From Bacteroides sp. (GTDB taxonomy: Bacteria > Bacteroidota > Bacteroidia > Bacteroidales > UBA7960): a DNA stretch of 64,000 nucleotides. Where the stretch lies: assembly GCA_036351255.1 (NCBI GenBank), contig JAZBOS010000115.1:67374-131373 (forward strand). Direction: 5' to 3'. This document shows positions 37,672-45,839 of the stretch, one piece after another. The first letter of the stretch is position 1. Each line of letters starts with the position of its first letter. A program made the position numbers and the translations under genes. The notes beneath the pieces are model-generated. The model was not told the origin of the DNA, searched no databases, and was given only the letters and a program-made list of their open reading frames with translations.

Positions 37672-38856
37672 TCAACGCCGGCGCCGCATAAAGGGCAACC
37701 GCTTCCAGGCATCCCCGTATCCATAAAGGAATACTTTGACGGCCGACAAAAGAATGAGGGGCAGAAAAGCGGGATGGAATCCCTGGGGCAACAACGGCCA
37801 GAAAAGTAGCAGGAACAAGTTCAGGAAAAACACCACCTTAAAGTAATACCTGGGGATGCCTATGGGGTATATCATATTCCCCTTGAAAATAAAGTACAAA
37901 TGGGTAGGCAATGCCCAGAGCAGGTTCAGGTTGGCGTTTGTAGCCGTATGATCAGAAAGAAACCAAAGAAACAGGATGACGAGTCCCACCAGGCCAAGAA
38001 TGGTAAAAAAGATTTTGTCGAAAACCCTTGCAATACGAACTTTCAGCAGAGACAGAATCCCTAGCAAGAAAACCATCCAGGCTGCCACCAAAGGGGTAAG
38101 CCAGTGACTCTTCCCTGGGCTAAAGGTTTGTTCCAGCACCAGGGCATATTGCTCAATAAGGGGCCTGCCATTGGCATGACGGGCCTGAGAAAATGCAAGA
38201 AACATCTCATCGGGGAGGAACATATAATGCCAGGGGGTGGCCTCGCGGTCAGAAGGCAGCCCCAGCACCAGGTCTACGCCGAAAAGTGCCCAGGGTTTAT
38301 TCACCAGGAAGGGCTTGAGCATGTCGCGAAACGACCGGCTGTATTCAGGCACCGGGTCTTCACCCCAGTCGGGCTCCAGCTGATTTTCAACAATGTCGCG
38401 AATACGCGTGGCGCAGTTGTCGTAGAAAAAGTCGTAAAGGTAATATTCGTTGCCGGGCTGGCGGTTTACCTGCAGGAAGTCATATATCCGGCGGGTTTCT
38501 TCCTGGCTGAGGTTCAGGATCTGCTCAGAGATGCCCCGGCCTTCGTAGCGGTATTCCAGTAAAAAATACTCATGGGGCACTACAGATAGTTTGTAGAACA
38601 GTTTCCCCCGGAGAAATTTCAGGTAGAAATTTGGGGTGTCGAAGTCAAAGGTGCCGTAATTATAAACCTCGTCCAGTCCCGTTTCGGGATCACGAACGCG
38701 CAAGGCACTGTGACCAAAGACCGAATACAGCTCATCGCCGGGGGTGGCCGTCAGCAGGGAGATGCGAGCACTGGGCGACAATTCACCCTGGGCAGCAGAC
38801 AATAAAACCGGCGAGAAAAGCAGGCCAACTAGCAACAAAAGAGATATCTTCTTCAT
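37672..38856 (-). CDS. DUF4105 membrane protein
   Basis: 394 residues from ATG 38856 (MKKISLLLLVGLLFSPVLLS, signal peptide); the longer frame to 38895 adds no signal and is rejected. Residues ~25-240 form the DUF4105 domain: LLTATPGDELYSVFGHSALRVRD, YNYGTFDFDTPNFY, NEYYLYDFFYDNCATRIRD (a Cys-containing motif reminiscent of papain-like/NlpC folds) and WALFGVDLVLGLPSD. About four membrane helices fill the C-terminal third (WMVFLLGILSLL, FFTILGLVGLVILFLWFL). A peptidase-like or lipid-related activity has been suggested by the fold, but I know of no proven function. Single-gene unit divergent from the ribosomal operon. Confidence 0.8.
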   Translation of the reverse strand: MKKISLLLLVGLLFSPVLLSAAQGELSPSARISLLTATPGDELYSVFGHSALRVRDPETGLDEVYNYGTFDFDTPNFYLKFLRGKLFYKLSVVPHEYFLLEYRYEGRGISEQILNLSQEETRRIYDFLQVNRQPGNEYYLYDFFYDNCATRIRDIVENQLEPDWGEDPVPEYSRSFRDMLKPFLVNKPWALFGVDLVLGLPSDREATPWHYMFLPDEMFLAFSQARHANGRPLIEQYALVLEQTFSPGKSHWLTPLVAAWMVFLLGILSLLKVRIARVFDKIFFTILGLVGLVILFLWFLSDHTATNANLNLLWALPTHLYFIFKGNMIYPIGIPRYYFKVVFFLNLFLLLFWPLLPQGFHPAFLPLILLSAVKVFLYGYGDAWKRLPFMRRRR

Positions 38857-39037
38857 CGAACAGAGTTTATGCAAAATTACTGGTTTAATATACACCCTGC
38901 TCCACTACCTTGGTAAAAAAATGTTAATTCCCCGCAATGCGCTCCAAATGGGAAAAGGAAAAGCCCTTGTCTGGAGCAGTCTTCCCTTGAAAGCCAGCGC
39001 AAAAGCCCTGGTTGAATTTTTTTCAAAACAGGCAGTA

Positions 39038-39065
39038 TTGAATAAAACAATTATGTTTATCTTTG
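39038..39065 (+). promoter_or_regulatory. Candidate distal promoter of the rplM operon
   Basis: TTG (39038-39040) and TATCTTTG (39058-39065) are 17 nt apart, a good match to Bacteroidota consensus. It lies 170 nt before rplM. The 379-nt gap between the DUF4105 start (38856) and rplM otherwise holds only the proximal promoter and AT-rich sequence. Confidence 0.5.
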
Positions 39066-39139
39066 CACCCTGAATTTTAGCCCGTTGTATTATCCTATAT
39101 AATTCCGCCAGAGTTTATCAACAATAAATTGTTAATAAA

Positions 39140-39171
39140 TTTGCCGGAACCGAAAAATTATCTTAGTTTTG
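39140..39171 (+). promoter_or_regulatory. Proximal promoter of the rplM-rpsI-rpsB-tsf operon
   Basis: TTTG (39140-39143), a 20-nt spacer and TAGTTTTG (39164-39171) match the -33/-7 consensus almost exactly. Transcription would start near 39178, leaving a leader of about 60 nt before rplM. Confidence 0.75.
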
Positions 39172-39235
39172 CACCCCCTTTTGAAGGGGATGTTTGTGTT
39201 TAAAAAAATCAGGTACAGCAAATTAAGCCACACAA

Positions 39236-39691
39236 ATGAACACTTTAAGTTACAAAACCATATCTGCCAACAAGGAGACCGCCAACAAGGAATGGGTTCT
39301 TGTGGATGCAGAAAACCAGATACTTGGCCGTTTGGCCTCCAAGGTTGCCAAAATCATCCGGGGGAAACATAAGGTCAACTTCACCCCGCATGCCGATTGC
39401 GGCGATCATGTAATCGTCATTAATGCTGATAAAATCCAGCTCAGCGGGTCAAAATGGGATCAGAAGGAATATGTCAGACATACCGGATATCCCGGCGGAC
39501 AACGTTTTACCAGCGCCAAGCAGATGCTGGTAAAGAAACCTGAGGCCATCATCGAAAAAGCGGTGAAGGGCATGCTTCCCAAGAACCGATTGGGACGGGC
39601 CATTTTTGGAAACCTTTATGTTTATGCCGGCAGCGAACATCCGCACCAGGCGCAGCAACCCCAGCAAATCAACCTTAACACAATCAAGTAA
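39236..39691 (+). CDS. rplM: 50S ribosomal protein L13
   Basis: 151 residues. The L13 pattern is clear: WVLVDAENQILGRLASKVAKII, NFTPHADCGDHVIVINADKI, YVRHTGYPGGQR and KAVKGMLPKNRLGRAIFGNLYVY. It binds 23S rRNA early in 50S assembly. Start MNTLSYKTISANKETANKEW is typical for Bacteroidota L13. It is followed 2 nt later by rpsI, the conserved L13-S9 pair, so the two are almost certainly translated in step. Confidence 0.97.
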   Translation: MNTLSYKTISANKETANKEWVLVDAENQILGRLASKVAKIIRGKHKVNFTPHADCGDHVIVINADKIQLSGSKWDQKEYVRHTGYPGGQRFTSAKQMLVKKPEAIIEKAVKGMLPKNRLGRAIFGNLYVYAGSEHPHQAQQPQQINLNTIK

Positions 39692-39693
39692 CA

Positions 39694-40080
39694 ATGGAAA
39701 TAATCAACACCTCTGGAAGAAGGAAAACCGCTGTTGCCCGCATTTACATGAAACCCGGCAACGGTCAGATCACTGTCAACAACAAGGACTACAAAGAATA
39801 TTTCCCGACTGGTATCCTGCAGTACGTTGTAAACCAGCCTTTCGCAATTACCAGCAATGAAGGCAAATACGATGTTAACGTAAACCTCGATGGAGGGGGC
39901 TTTAAAGGTCAGGCCGAAGCCCTCCGGCTGGCTATCTCAAAAGCACTGGTGGAGATTAACGCTGAATATCGTCCCCCGCTGAAAGAAAAAGGCCTGCTTC
40001 GCCGTGACCCACGCATGGTTGAGCGTAAAAAGCCCGGCCAGAAGAAAGCCAGGAAGAGATTCCAGTTCAGTAAACGTTAA
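39694..40080 (+). CDS. rpsI: 30S ribosomal protein S9
   Basis: 128 residues, full length. It shows SGRRKTAVARIYMKPGNGQITVN at the N-terminus, GGGFKGQAEALRLAISKAL in the middle and the basic tail ending KKARKRFQFSKR, whose last Lys-Arg contacts P-site tRNA. Second gene of the ribosomal operon, 30 nt before rpsB. Confidence 0.97.
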   Translation: MEIINTSGRRKTAVARIYMKPGNGQITVNNKDYKEYFPTGILQYVVNQPFAITSNEGKYDVNVNLDGGGFKGQAEALRLAISKALVEINAEYRPPLKEKGLLRRDPRMVERKKPGQKKARKRFQFSKR

Positions 40081-40110
40081 TCATTTTTTTCCGACAATTT
40101 ACCTTACATC

Positions 40111-41031
40111 ATGGCAAGAACCAATTATAATGAATTATTAGACGCTGGTGTGCATTTCGGCCACTTAAGAAGGAAATGGAACCCCAACATGGCTCCTTAT
40201 ATCTTCATGGAACGCAATGGCATCCACATCATTGACCTCAATAAAACCATTGCCAAAATCGATGAGGCGGCTGCCGCAATGAAGCAAATCGCCAAATCGG
40301 GCAAAAAAATCCTTTTTGTCGCTACCAAAAAACAGGCAAAAGATGTGGTAGCCAACCTGGTCAAGCAGGTAAACATGCCTTATGTGACTGAACGCTGGCC
40401 CGGCGGGATGCTGACCAACTTTGCCACCATCCGCAAGGCCGTAAAGAAAATGGCCACCATCGACAAGATGGCTACCGATGGCACCTTCGACAATATGTCG
40501 AAACGCGAACGCCTGCAGGTAACCCGCGAAAGGGCAAAGCTTGAGAAGCAGCTGGGCAGTATCTCTGACCTGAACCGATTACCGGCCGCCGTTTTTGTGG
40601 TCGACATCTGCAAAGAGCATATTGCCATTGCCGAAGCACGCAAACTCAACATCCCCACTTTCGCCATTGTCGATACCAATGCCAACCCCAACGAGATCGA
40701 CTTCCCGATCCCGGCCAACGACGACGCCTCCAAGTCCATCCATATCATCGTAAAACTGATGATTGAAGCAATTCAGGAAGGCCTTGAAGAACGCAAACTC
40801 GAGAAAGACAAAGCCGTCGAGGAAGAGGAAGATATGGATGTGGACGTGGATATGGAAGGTGAAGGCAAAGGTGCTGAAGCCATTGAAGAAGACGAGGAAG
40901 AAGTAGCGCTTCGCAAAGCCAGAGCTGCCAAGAAGGCCAAGTTAGATACTGAAGAAGAAGAGGAAAAAGCACCCAAGGCACCCAAAGGCGCTCCCCTGAA
41001 GAAACCTCAGGCAAAAAGACCAAGATTGTAA
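40111..41031 (+). CDS. rpsB: 30S ribosomal protein S2 with long charged C-terminal extension
   Basis: 306 residues; the S2 core ends near residue 230. Core motifs: LLDAGVHFGHLRRKWNPNMAPY, IHIIDLNKTIAKIDEAA, ERWPGGMLTNFATIRK, LPAAVFVVDICKEHIAIAEA and PTFAIVDTNANPNEIDFPIPAND. The remaining ~75 residues are low complexity, first acidic (EEEEDMDVDVDMEGEG, EEDEEE) and then basic and Pro-rich (KAPKGAPLKKPQAKRPRL). The 30S subunit needs only the core. Short charged tails on S2 are common in Bacteroidota, but this one is long. Followed by tsf, as in most bacteria. Confidence 0.96.
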   Translation: MARTNYNELLDAGVHFGHLRRKWNPNMAPYIFMERNGIHIIDLNKTIAKIDEAAAAMKQIAKSGKKILFVATKKQAKDVVANLVKQVNMPYVTERWPGGMLTNFATIRKAVKKMATIDKMATDGTFDNMSKRERLQVTRERAKLEKQLGSISDLNRLPAAVFVVDICKEHIAIAEARKLNIPTFAIVDTNANPNEIDFPIPANDDASKSIHIIVKLMIEAIQEGLEERKLEKDKAVEEEEDMDVDVDMEGEGKGAEAIEEDEEEVALRKARAAKKAKLDTEEEEEKAPKAPKGAPLKKPQAKRPRL

Positions 41032-41057
41032 TCATTTATTTAAAAGAATAGACCATT

Positions 41058-41894
41058 ATGGCAAACATAACAGCTGCAGAAGTAAATAAACTGCGCCAAC
41101 AAACCGGAGCAGGCATGATGGACTGCAAAAAAGCCCTGGTAGAATCCGATGGCGATTTTGAAAAAGCCATCGAAATCCTTCGCAAGAAGGGGCAAAAAGT
41201 AGCCAGCAGCCGTGCTGACCGCGAAGCCAACGAAGGTGTTGTGCTGGCCAAAGTCAATGCCGATGCCACCCAGGCCGCCATCATCATGCTGAATTGTGAA
41301 ACCGACTTCGTGGCCAAAAACCAGGAAATCATTGATTTCACCCGCAGCATTCTCGACCTAGGCATCGAAAAAAACTGCCAAAACCTTGAAGAAGTTAAGG
41401 CAGCCGACATGAACGGCCGCAGCGTGGAAGCCAACTTGACCGACCTCATTGGCAAAACCGGTGAGAAACTGAATCTTTCGCATTTCGACGTGATCAGTGG
41501 TGCCAAGGCTTTTGCCTACATACATCCCGGCAACCGCGTGGCTTCAATCGCCGCCCTGAACAAAGCCGATGTCAATGACATTGACCAGCTTGGTAAGGAT
41601 GTTGTGATGCAGATCGCCGCTATGTCTCCTGTTGCCATCGACAAGGATGACGTTGACCCGAAGATCATTGAGAAAGAGATCGAGATCGGTAAAGATCAGG
41701 CACGTCAGGAAGGCAAACCTGAAGAACTGGTTGAAAAAATCGCTTTGGGAAAACTCAACAAGTTCTATAAGGAAAGCACCCTGCTGAACCAGGAGTTCAT
41801 CAAGGAAAGCAAAAAGACCGTTCGTCAGATGCTCGAAGATGCTGACAAGAATCTGACCGTTGTAGCATTCAAACGCCTGGCACTGGGACAGTAA
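41058..41894 (+). CDS. tsf: Elongation factor Ts
   Basis: 278 residues. EF-Ts recycles EF-Tu by nucleotide exchange. The N-terminal UBA-like segment is typical (AEVNKLRQQTGAGMMDCKKA, SRADREANEGVV), followed by the core TDFVAKNQEI with the Thr-Asp-Phe motif that invades EF-Tu, FAYIHPGNRVASIAALNKA and EFIKESKKTVRQMLED. Length is normal for the phylum. Last gene of the rplM operon; a terminator lies 22 nt after the stop. Confidence 0.97.
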   Translation: MANITAAEVNKLRQQTGAGMMDCKKALVESDGDFEKAIEILRKKGQKVASSRADREANEGVVLAKVNADATQAAIIMLNCETDFVAKNQEIIDFTRSILDLGIEKNCQNLEEVKAADMNGRSVEANLTDLIGKTGEKLNLSHFDVISGAKAFAYIHPGNRVASIAALNKADVNDIDQLGKDVVMQIAAMSPVAIDKDDVDPKIIEKEIEIGKDQARQEGKPEELVEKIALGKLNKFYKESTLLNQEFIKESKKTVRQMLEDADKNLTVVAFKRLALGQ

Positions 41895-41915
41895 TCCCCG
41901 CCAGAAGAATTTTTC

Positions 41916-41955
41916 AAAAGCCGCCCCGGACAAACAACTTCGGTGCGGCTTTTCT
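41916..41955 (+). terminator. Terminator of the rplM-tsf operon
   Basis: AAAAGCCGC (41916-41924) pairs with GCGGCTTTT (41945-41953) across a 20-nt loop, then TTTTCTTATTT. Good intrinsic terminator. Confidence 0.8.
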
Positions 41956-42379
41956 TATTTCCCTCCATTTCTGCTTCCCCCAGGCCCAAAGGGTTTTGTT
42001 CTCCTTGTATGGCCACTGCCTGAAGAAGGCTAAATTTCATTTGCCGTTTTGACTTGTTCCCTGCCCTGTCCCGGAACCGGGAAATTTCCAGCTTATATCA
42101 TTTACCTATTTTAACCGTATCATAAACGTATCATAAACGTTTTAAAACGTTTATGATACGTTTTAAGTCAGATGCTGAAAAGAGCAAAAAAAGGACCAGG
42201 CAAAACTCATCGCTTCTGTTAAAAAGCCAAGGACCTTATTGCGGTTGAAAGGAAAGCGTGCAATTTTCCCTTAGGGCGATGGGGGTCCTGAAGTCCAACA
42301 CGGTTTTTATGGCCCCGGAATCAGGCGACATTCAAAAAAATCACTTAAACTTGCAAAAATTAATAATCCAACGAAAACC
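41956..42379. other. Long intergenic region between tsf and pyrH
   Basis: 424 bp without a convincing gene. It contains a small CCCGG-AA-CCGGG hairpin near 42070, the 40-bp perfect palindrome described separately, and a possible pyrH -7 element (TAAACTTG, 42346-42353). No tRNA or known riboswitch was recognised. Confidence 0.6.
42124..42163. repeat. Perfect 40-bp palindrome with an extra direct half-unit
   Basis: Twenty bases from 42124 (AAACGTATCATAAACGTTTT) are exactly mirrored through 42163 with no loop. The unit CGTATCATAAA also occurs once more directly upstream (42117-42127), so there are two direct copies and one inverted copy. It could be a dimeric protein-binding site, a cruciform or a bidirectional terminator with a weak T-run. 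Nothing in the flanks identifies the factor. Confidence 0.9.
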
Positions 42380-43093
42380 ATGCCTCAGTATAAAAGGATA
42401 TTGCTCAAGCTCAGCGGCGAGTCGCTGGCAGGGCCTGGAGGGCAGGGGATTGATCCTGCCATGTTAAATGTTTACGCCGAAGAAATCAAAGACCTGACCA
42501 GGCAAGGCATAGAAGTAGGCGTGGTGCTTGGCGGAGGAAATATCTTCAGGGGTCTGCAGGGCAGCGGTAAGGGTGTTGACCGGGTTCAGGGCGATTATAT
42601 GGGGATGTTGGCCACGGTGATCAACAGCATGGCCCTGCAGTCGGCACTCGAAGCCATGGACGTCCCGGCCACGGTACTTTCGGGGATGCCTGTTGAGCCG
42701 GTGGCTAAAAAGATGAACCGCCGAGATGCCATGGCCTTGCTTAAAGCGGGCCAGGTGGTGATCATGGCCGGAGGTACAGGCAATCCGTTTTTCACCACTG
42801 ACTCGGCCGCAGCACTCAGGGCAGTCGAAATCAGAGCGGATGTCCTCCTGAAGGGGACACGTGTTGACGGGGTCTATACCGCTGATCCGGAAAAGGATGC
42901 TAAGGCCAGGAAATATGATACGCTGACCTTTGAACAGGCTTACCGCGAAAACCTGCGCATCATGGACCTGACGGCCTTTACCCTTTGCCAGGAAAACGAC
43001 CTGCCCATCATCGTTTTCAACATAAACCAGAAAGGCATATTGCACGAGCTGCTGGTGGAAGGTAAGCCCGCCGGGACGCTCGTTTCAAATTAA
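42380..43093 (+). CDS. pyrH: UMP kinase
   Basis: 237 residues, bacterial-type hexameric UMP kinase of the amino acid kinase fold: KRILLKLSGESLAG at the N-terminus, VVLGGGNIFRG near 51, MGMLATVINSMALQSALE near 75, GGTGNPFFTTDSAAALRA near 135 and KGTRVDGVYTADPEKD near 163. It converts UMP to UDP with ATP. Start ATG 42380 follows a possible -7 element by about 26 nt. Frr follows 53 nt downstream, as in many genomes where tsf, pyrH and frr are linked. Confidence 0.97.
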   Translation: MPQYKRILLKLSGESLAGPGGQGIDPAMLNVYAEEIKDLTRQGIEVGVVLGGGNIFRGLQGSGKGVDRVQGDYMGMLATVINSMALQSALEAMDVPATVLSGMPVEPVAKKMNRRDAMALLKAGQVVIMAGGTGNPFFTTDSAAALRAVEIRADVLLKGTRVDGVYTADPEKDAKARKYDTLTFEQAYRENLRIMDLTAFTLCQENDLPIIVFNINQKGILHELLVEGKPAGTLVSN

Positions 43094-43146
43094 TTCTTAT
43101 TTTTGCAGGGAACCAACAGCAACTTCCCCAAATAAACAACGGTGTC

Positions 43147-43710
43147 ATGAACGAAGAAATTGAATTTTTACAAGAGGCTGCAGAAGAGGGTATGGAAAAA
43201 GCCATTGGCCACCTGGAACGTGAGTTGTCGAAGCTGCGTGCCGGAAAAGCCAACCCTCAAATGCTTGATAGCGTCAAGGTGGACTATTATGGCACCCTGA
43301 CCAAGCTTTCGCAAGTATCGAACATCAACACCCCTGATCCGCGTCAGATCGTCATCCAGCCCTGGGAAAAGAACATGCTGGCCCCCATTGAAAAGGCCAT
43401 CATGGCTGCCAACCTGGGTTTCAACCCCCAGAACGACGGCACCCTGATCCGGGTTGTTGTTCCGCCCCTGACCGAGGAAAGGCGTCGCGACCTGGTGAAG
43501 AAAGCCAAGACCGAAGCCGAGAACACCAAGGTAGGAATTCGCAGCGCCCGCCGCGAAGCCATTGATGCCGCCAAAAAGCTGGAAAAAGAGGGAACTCCTG
43601 AAGACATGGTGAAGAAGTTTGAAGCGGATATCCAGGAGCTGACCAACAAATACATTGCCAAGGTAGATCAGCTGGTGGAAGCCAAGGAGACCGACATCAT
43701 GACCATTTAA
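43147..43710 (+). CDS. frr: Ribosome recycling factor
   Basis: 187 residues. RRF splits post-termination ribosomes with EF-G. Motifs: HLERELSKLRAGKANPQMLDS, VKVDYYGTLTKLSQVSNI, RQIVIQPWEKNMLAPIEKAI, GTLIRVVVPPLTEERRRDLVKKAK and the C-terminal helix KYIAKVDQLVEAKE. TATTTTTG at 43098-43105 could be its own -7 element. The gene is convergent with the radical SAM gene only 4 nt away. Confidence 0.97.
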   Translation: MNEEIEFLQEAAEEGMEKAIGHLERELSKLRAGKANPQMLDSVKVDYYGTLTKLSQVSNINTPDPRQIVIQPWEKNMLAPIEKAIMAANLGFNPQNDGTLIRVVVPPLTEERRRDLVKKAKTEAENTKVGIRSARREAIDAAKKLEKEGTPEDMVKKFEADIQELTNKYIAKVDQLVEAKETDIMTI

Positions 43711-43714
43711 AGTG

Positions 43715-44731
43715 TCATTGGCCGCAGTTGCTGCAGATGCCAATTTCCTTACGCTGCCTCATCACTTTTTCCCTGAATGCATTCATTGAAGGCGAAGACC
43801 AAGGGTCTCCGCCTTTAATATTACCCATAGGATGCTGTGGGACTTTGTCATAGCAACAGGGCACAAGCAGGCCATCGGAGGTATAAACTGCGTGGCTCCA
43901 GAGGCGGAAGCAGGGGCTGTTCCTGCCCTTTGTTCGAAAACCATGCGGTTTGCCTGAATTTTTATAGCGGTTAAACCGCTGATTTTCGGGCAAAAACTTC
44001 TCAGCCCCGGATTCCTCATAAACCTGCATGGTTTTCAGTTCAACTACGTCAGCCCCCTGCTTGCGGGAAAAGGCTAACAATTCGGGGATTTGTCCTTCAT
44101 TCTTGCGGTTTACCAAAAACTGGGCAACGATCAGGGGCTTCCGGGCGTTCATCTCATTTCTTACACGGGACATAACGGCAATGCCATCGACTACTTTCTG
44201 CCAGTTACCCCCTACCCGGTAAAAAGCATAGGTGTCCTGATCGAGCCCATCGAGGGAAATGATGAGCCGATCGAGCCCGGCAGAAACAACTGCCCGGCAA
44301 TGGTCGTCAGTAAGGAAATGCCCGTTAGTCGACACACTGGTGTAGTAGCCCAGGCCCGAGGCTTTGCTGATCAGTTGCGGCAGGGCGGGATTCAGAAAGG
44401 GTTCGCCCTGGAAATAGAGGTTGGTGTAAAAACTATGCTTGCGATGATGTTTCAGAATTTCATTAAACAGGGTGGGGTCCATTTGTTTATTGCTGCGGTT
44501 TGTTTTCCCCTGCCCTACCATACACTCGGGACAGCGCAGGTTGCAAACCGAAGCTACTTCTGCCGAAACGGCGAAAGGCCTGCCGAACACCCTGACCTTA
44601 CCGGAAAGCTTGCTCAGCCAAAGACCTGCATAAATAAGGCCAAGGTTCAGGATACGGCGGGGGGTTAACCTCCCGGTTAAACGCAATAGGTCGGCAAAAA
44701 ACATGGAATATCGCAACACCACCGGCTTCAA
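43715..44731 (-). CDS. Radical SAM protein with SPASM-type C-terminal cysteines
   Basis: 338 residues. The radical SAM cluster motif is CNLRCPEC near residue 63 (CxxxCxxC). Core motifs VSTNGHFLTDDHCRAVV and RLIISLDGLDQDTYAFYRVGG follow. C-terminal cysteines (CFRLWSHAVYTSDGLLVPCC and CSNCGQ) bind an auxiliary Fe-S cluster as in SPASM/Twitch proteins. Such enzymes modify peptides or cofactors; the substrate is not evident and no precursor peptide gene was seen nearby. Its start overlaps the AI-2E transporter stop by 4 nt, so translation is coupled. Confidence 0.88.
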   Translation of the reverse strand: MKPVVLRYSMFFADLLRLTGRLTPRRILNLGLIYAGLWLSKLSGKVRVFGRPFAVSAEVASVCNLRCPECMVGQGKTNRSNKQMDPTLFNEILKHHRKHSFYTNLYFQGEPFLNPALPQLISKASGLGYYTSVSTNGHFLTDDHCRAVVSAGLDRLIISLDGLDQDTYAFYRVGGNWQKVVDGIAVMSRVRNEMNARKPLIVAQFLVNRKNEGQIPELLAFSRKQGADVVELKTMQVYEESGAEKFLPENQRFNRYKNSGKPHGFRTKGRNSPCFRLWSHAVYTSDGLLVPCCYDKVPQHPMGNIKGGDPWSSPSMNAFREKVMRQRKEIGICSNCGQ

Positions 44732-45834
44732 AGCTTCATCTCCTCCATTATCCTTCTCACCAGCATCGATTTCTCGAGAAAGACCTTGATAAAGATCCGC
44801 AGGACGCTGTAGGAAGGGATGGCGATGATCATGCCGAACACCCCGCCCATGATGCCGGCCAGGATAAACACAATAAAGATCTCAAGGGGGTGGCTGCGCA
44901 CGCTCTTGCTATATATCATCGGTTGCAGCACAGAGACATCGATGGTATTTACGATAATGAATGAGGCGACGATCTTCAGGATGAGCGGCAGCATCTGGGT
45001 ATAGAAATCCAGGTCGAGGTTGATACTGAGGCCCAGGAACACTCCGATAAAGGTTGCGATTATGGGACCCACATAAGGAATGGTGTTAAGAATACCGGCA
45101 AAAAAACCAATCACCAGGGCATTTTCCAGGCCGAGCACCCACATGCATAGGCTGATGAGGATAAAAACAAGGGCAAGATCGCTTACCAGTCCGGTGATGT
45201 AACGGCGCACCAGGATCTTGCTTTCCCTCAGGATGCTTTCGGCTTCGTTCTTATAGGGCTTGGGGGTGAAAAGCAGCACCCCTTTGGTAAACAGGTGTTC
45301 TTCCTTCAGGAAGAAAAAGGTGATAAAGGCAATGGCAAGGAAACCAATGAAGATCTCTACGATGAGCCCAAGGACAGAGTTGAACACGGCTGAAAATCGC
45401 TCAAAAGTAACGATAGAGGACAACTCGCCAATGATTCTTTCGGATATGGTTTCGGAAGGCGCCAGGATTCCCCAATCGTGAAAGTGCCGTTCGAGGTAAA
45501 GCAAGGGTTCTTGTAAGCTGGTGGTGATGCTCTGGACGCTGATGTCGGATAGCAGGGCGGCCTGCCGGGTAAGCAGGGGCAGCATGAAAGAGAACAAACC
45601 GGCCAGCAGGCCGATCATTAGCAGCAGCGTGATGAAGGCGCTGACCCCCTGTGGTAGCCTAAACCGCCCCAGGCGCAGACTGGAAAGGAAGTCCATCACA
45701 GGCTTTCCAAGCAGGGCCAGGACGACCGATACCAGCAGGTAAATGACCACACGCAGAAAATACCACGATAAAAACACCATCACTGCGACAAAAAGCAGCA
45801 GCCAGAAGAAGCTCCTGAAAGTGGACCTGACCAT
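44728..45834 (-). CDS. AI-2E / PerM family membrane transporter
   Basis: 368 residues with about eight membrane helices (FFWLLLFVAVMVFLSWYF, VIYLLVSVVLALLG, FITLLLMIGLLAGLFSFM, then five in the second half). The family signature GFFAGILNTIPYVGPIIATFIGVFLGL (in two pieces around residue 240-265) and VLQPMIYSKSVRSHPLEIFIVFILAG near 305 are present. Members export autoinducer-2 or act as small-molecule or Na+/H+ exporters; the substrate cannot be assigned. Middle gene of a ribK, AI-2E, radical SAM operon. Confidence 0.88.
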   Translation of the reverse strand: MVRSTFRSFFWLLLFVAVMVFLSWYFLRVVIYLLVSVVLALLGKPVMDFLSSLRLGRFRLPQGVSAFITLLLMIGLLAGLFSFMLPLLTRQAALLSDISVQSITTSLQEPLLYLERHFHDWGILAPSETISERIIGELSSIVTFERFSAVFNSVLGLIVEIFIGFLAIAFITFFFLKEEHLFTKGVLLFTPKPYKNEAESILRESKILVRRYITGLVSDLALVFILISLCMWVLGLENALVIGFFAGILNTIPYVGPIIATFIGVFLGLSINLDLDFYTQMLPLILKIVASFIIVNTIDVSVLQPMIYSKSVRSHPLEIFIVFILAGIMGGVFGMIIAIPSYSVLRIFIKVFLEKSMLVRRIMEEMKL

Positions 45835-45839
45835 AGACT

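Noticed and set aside
38744..39073. Plus-strand open frame upstream of rplM
   Set aside because: It overlaps the DUF4105 gene on the other strand and the distal promoter; the protein resembles nothing and lacks coding character.
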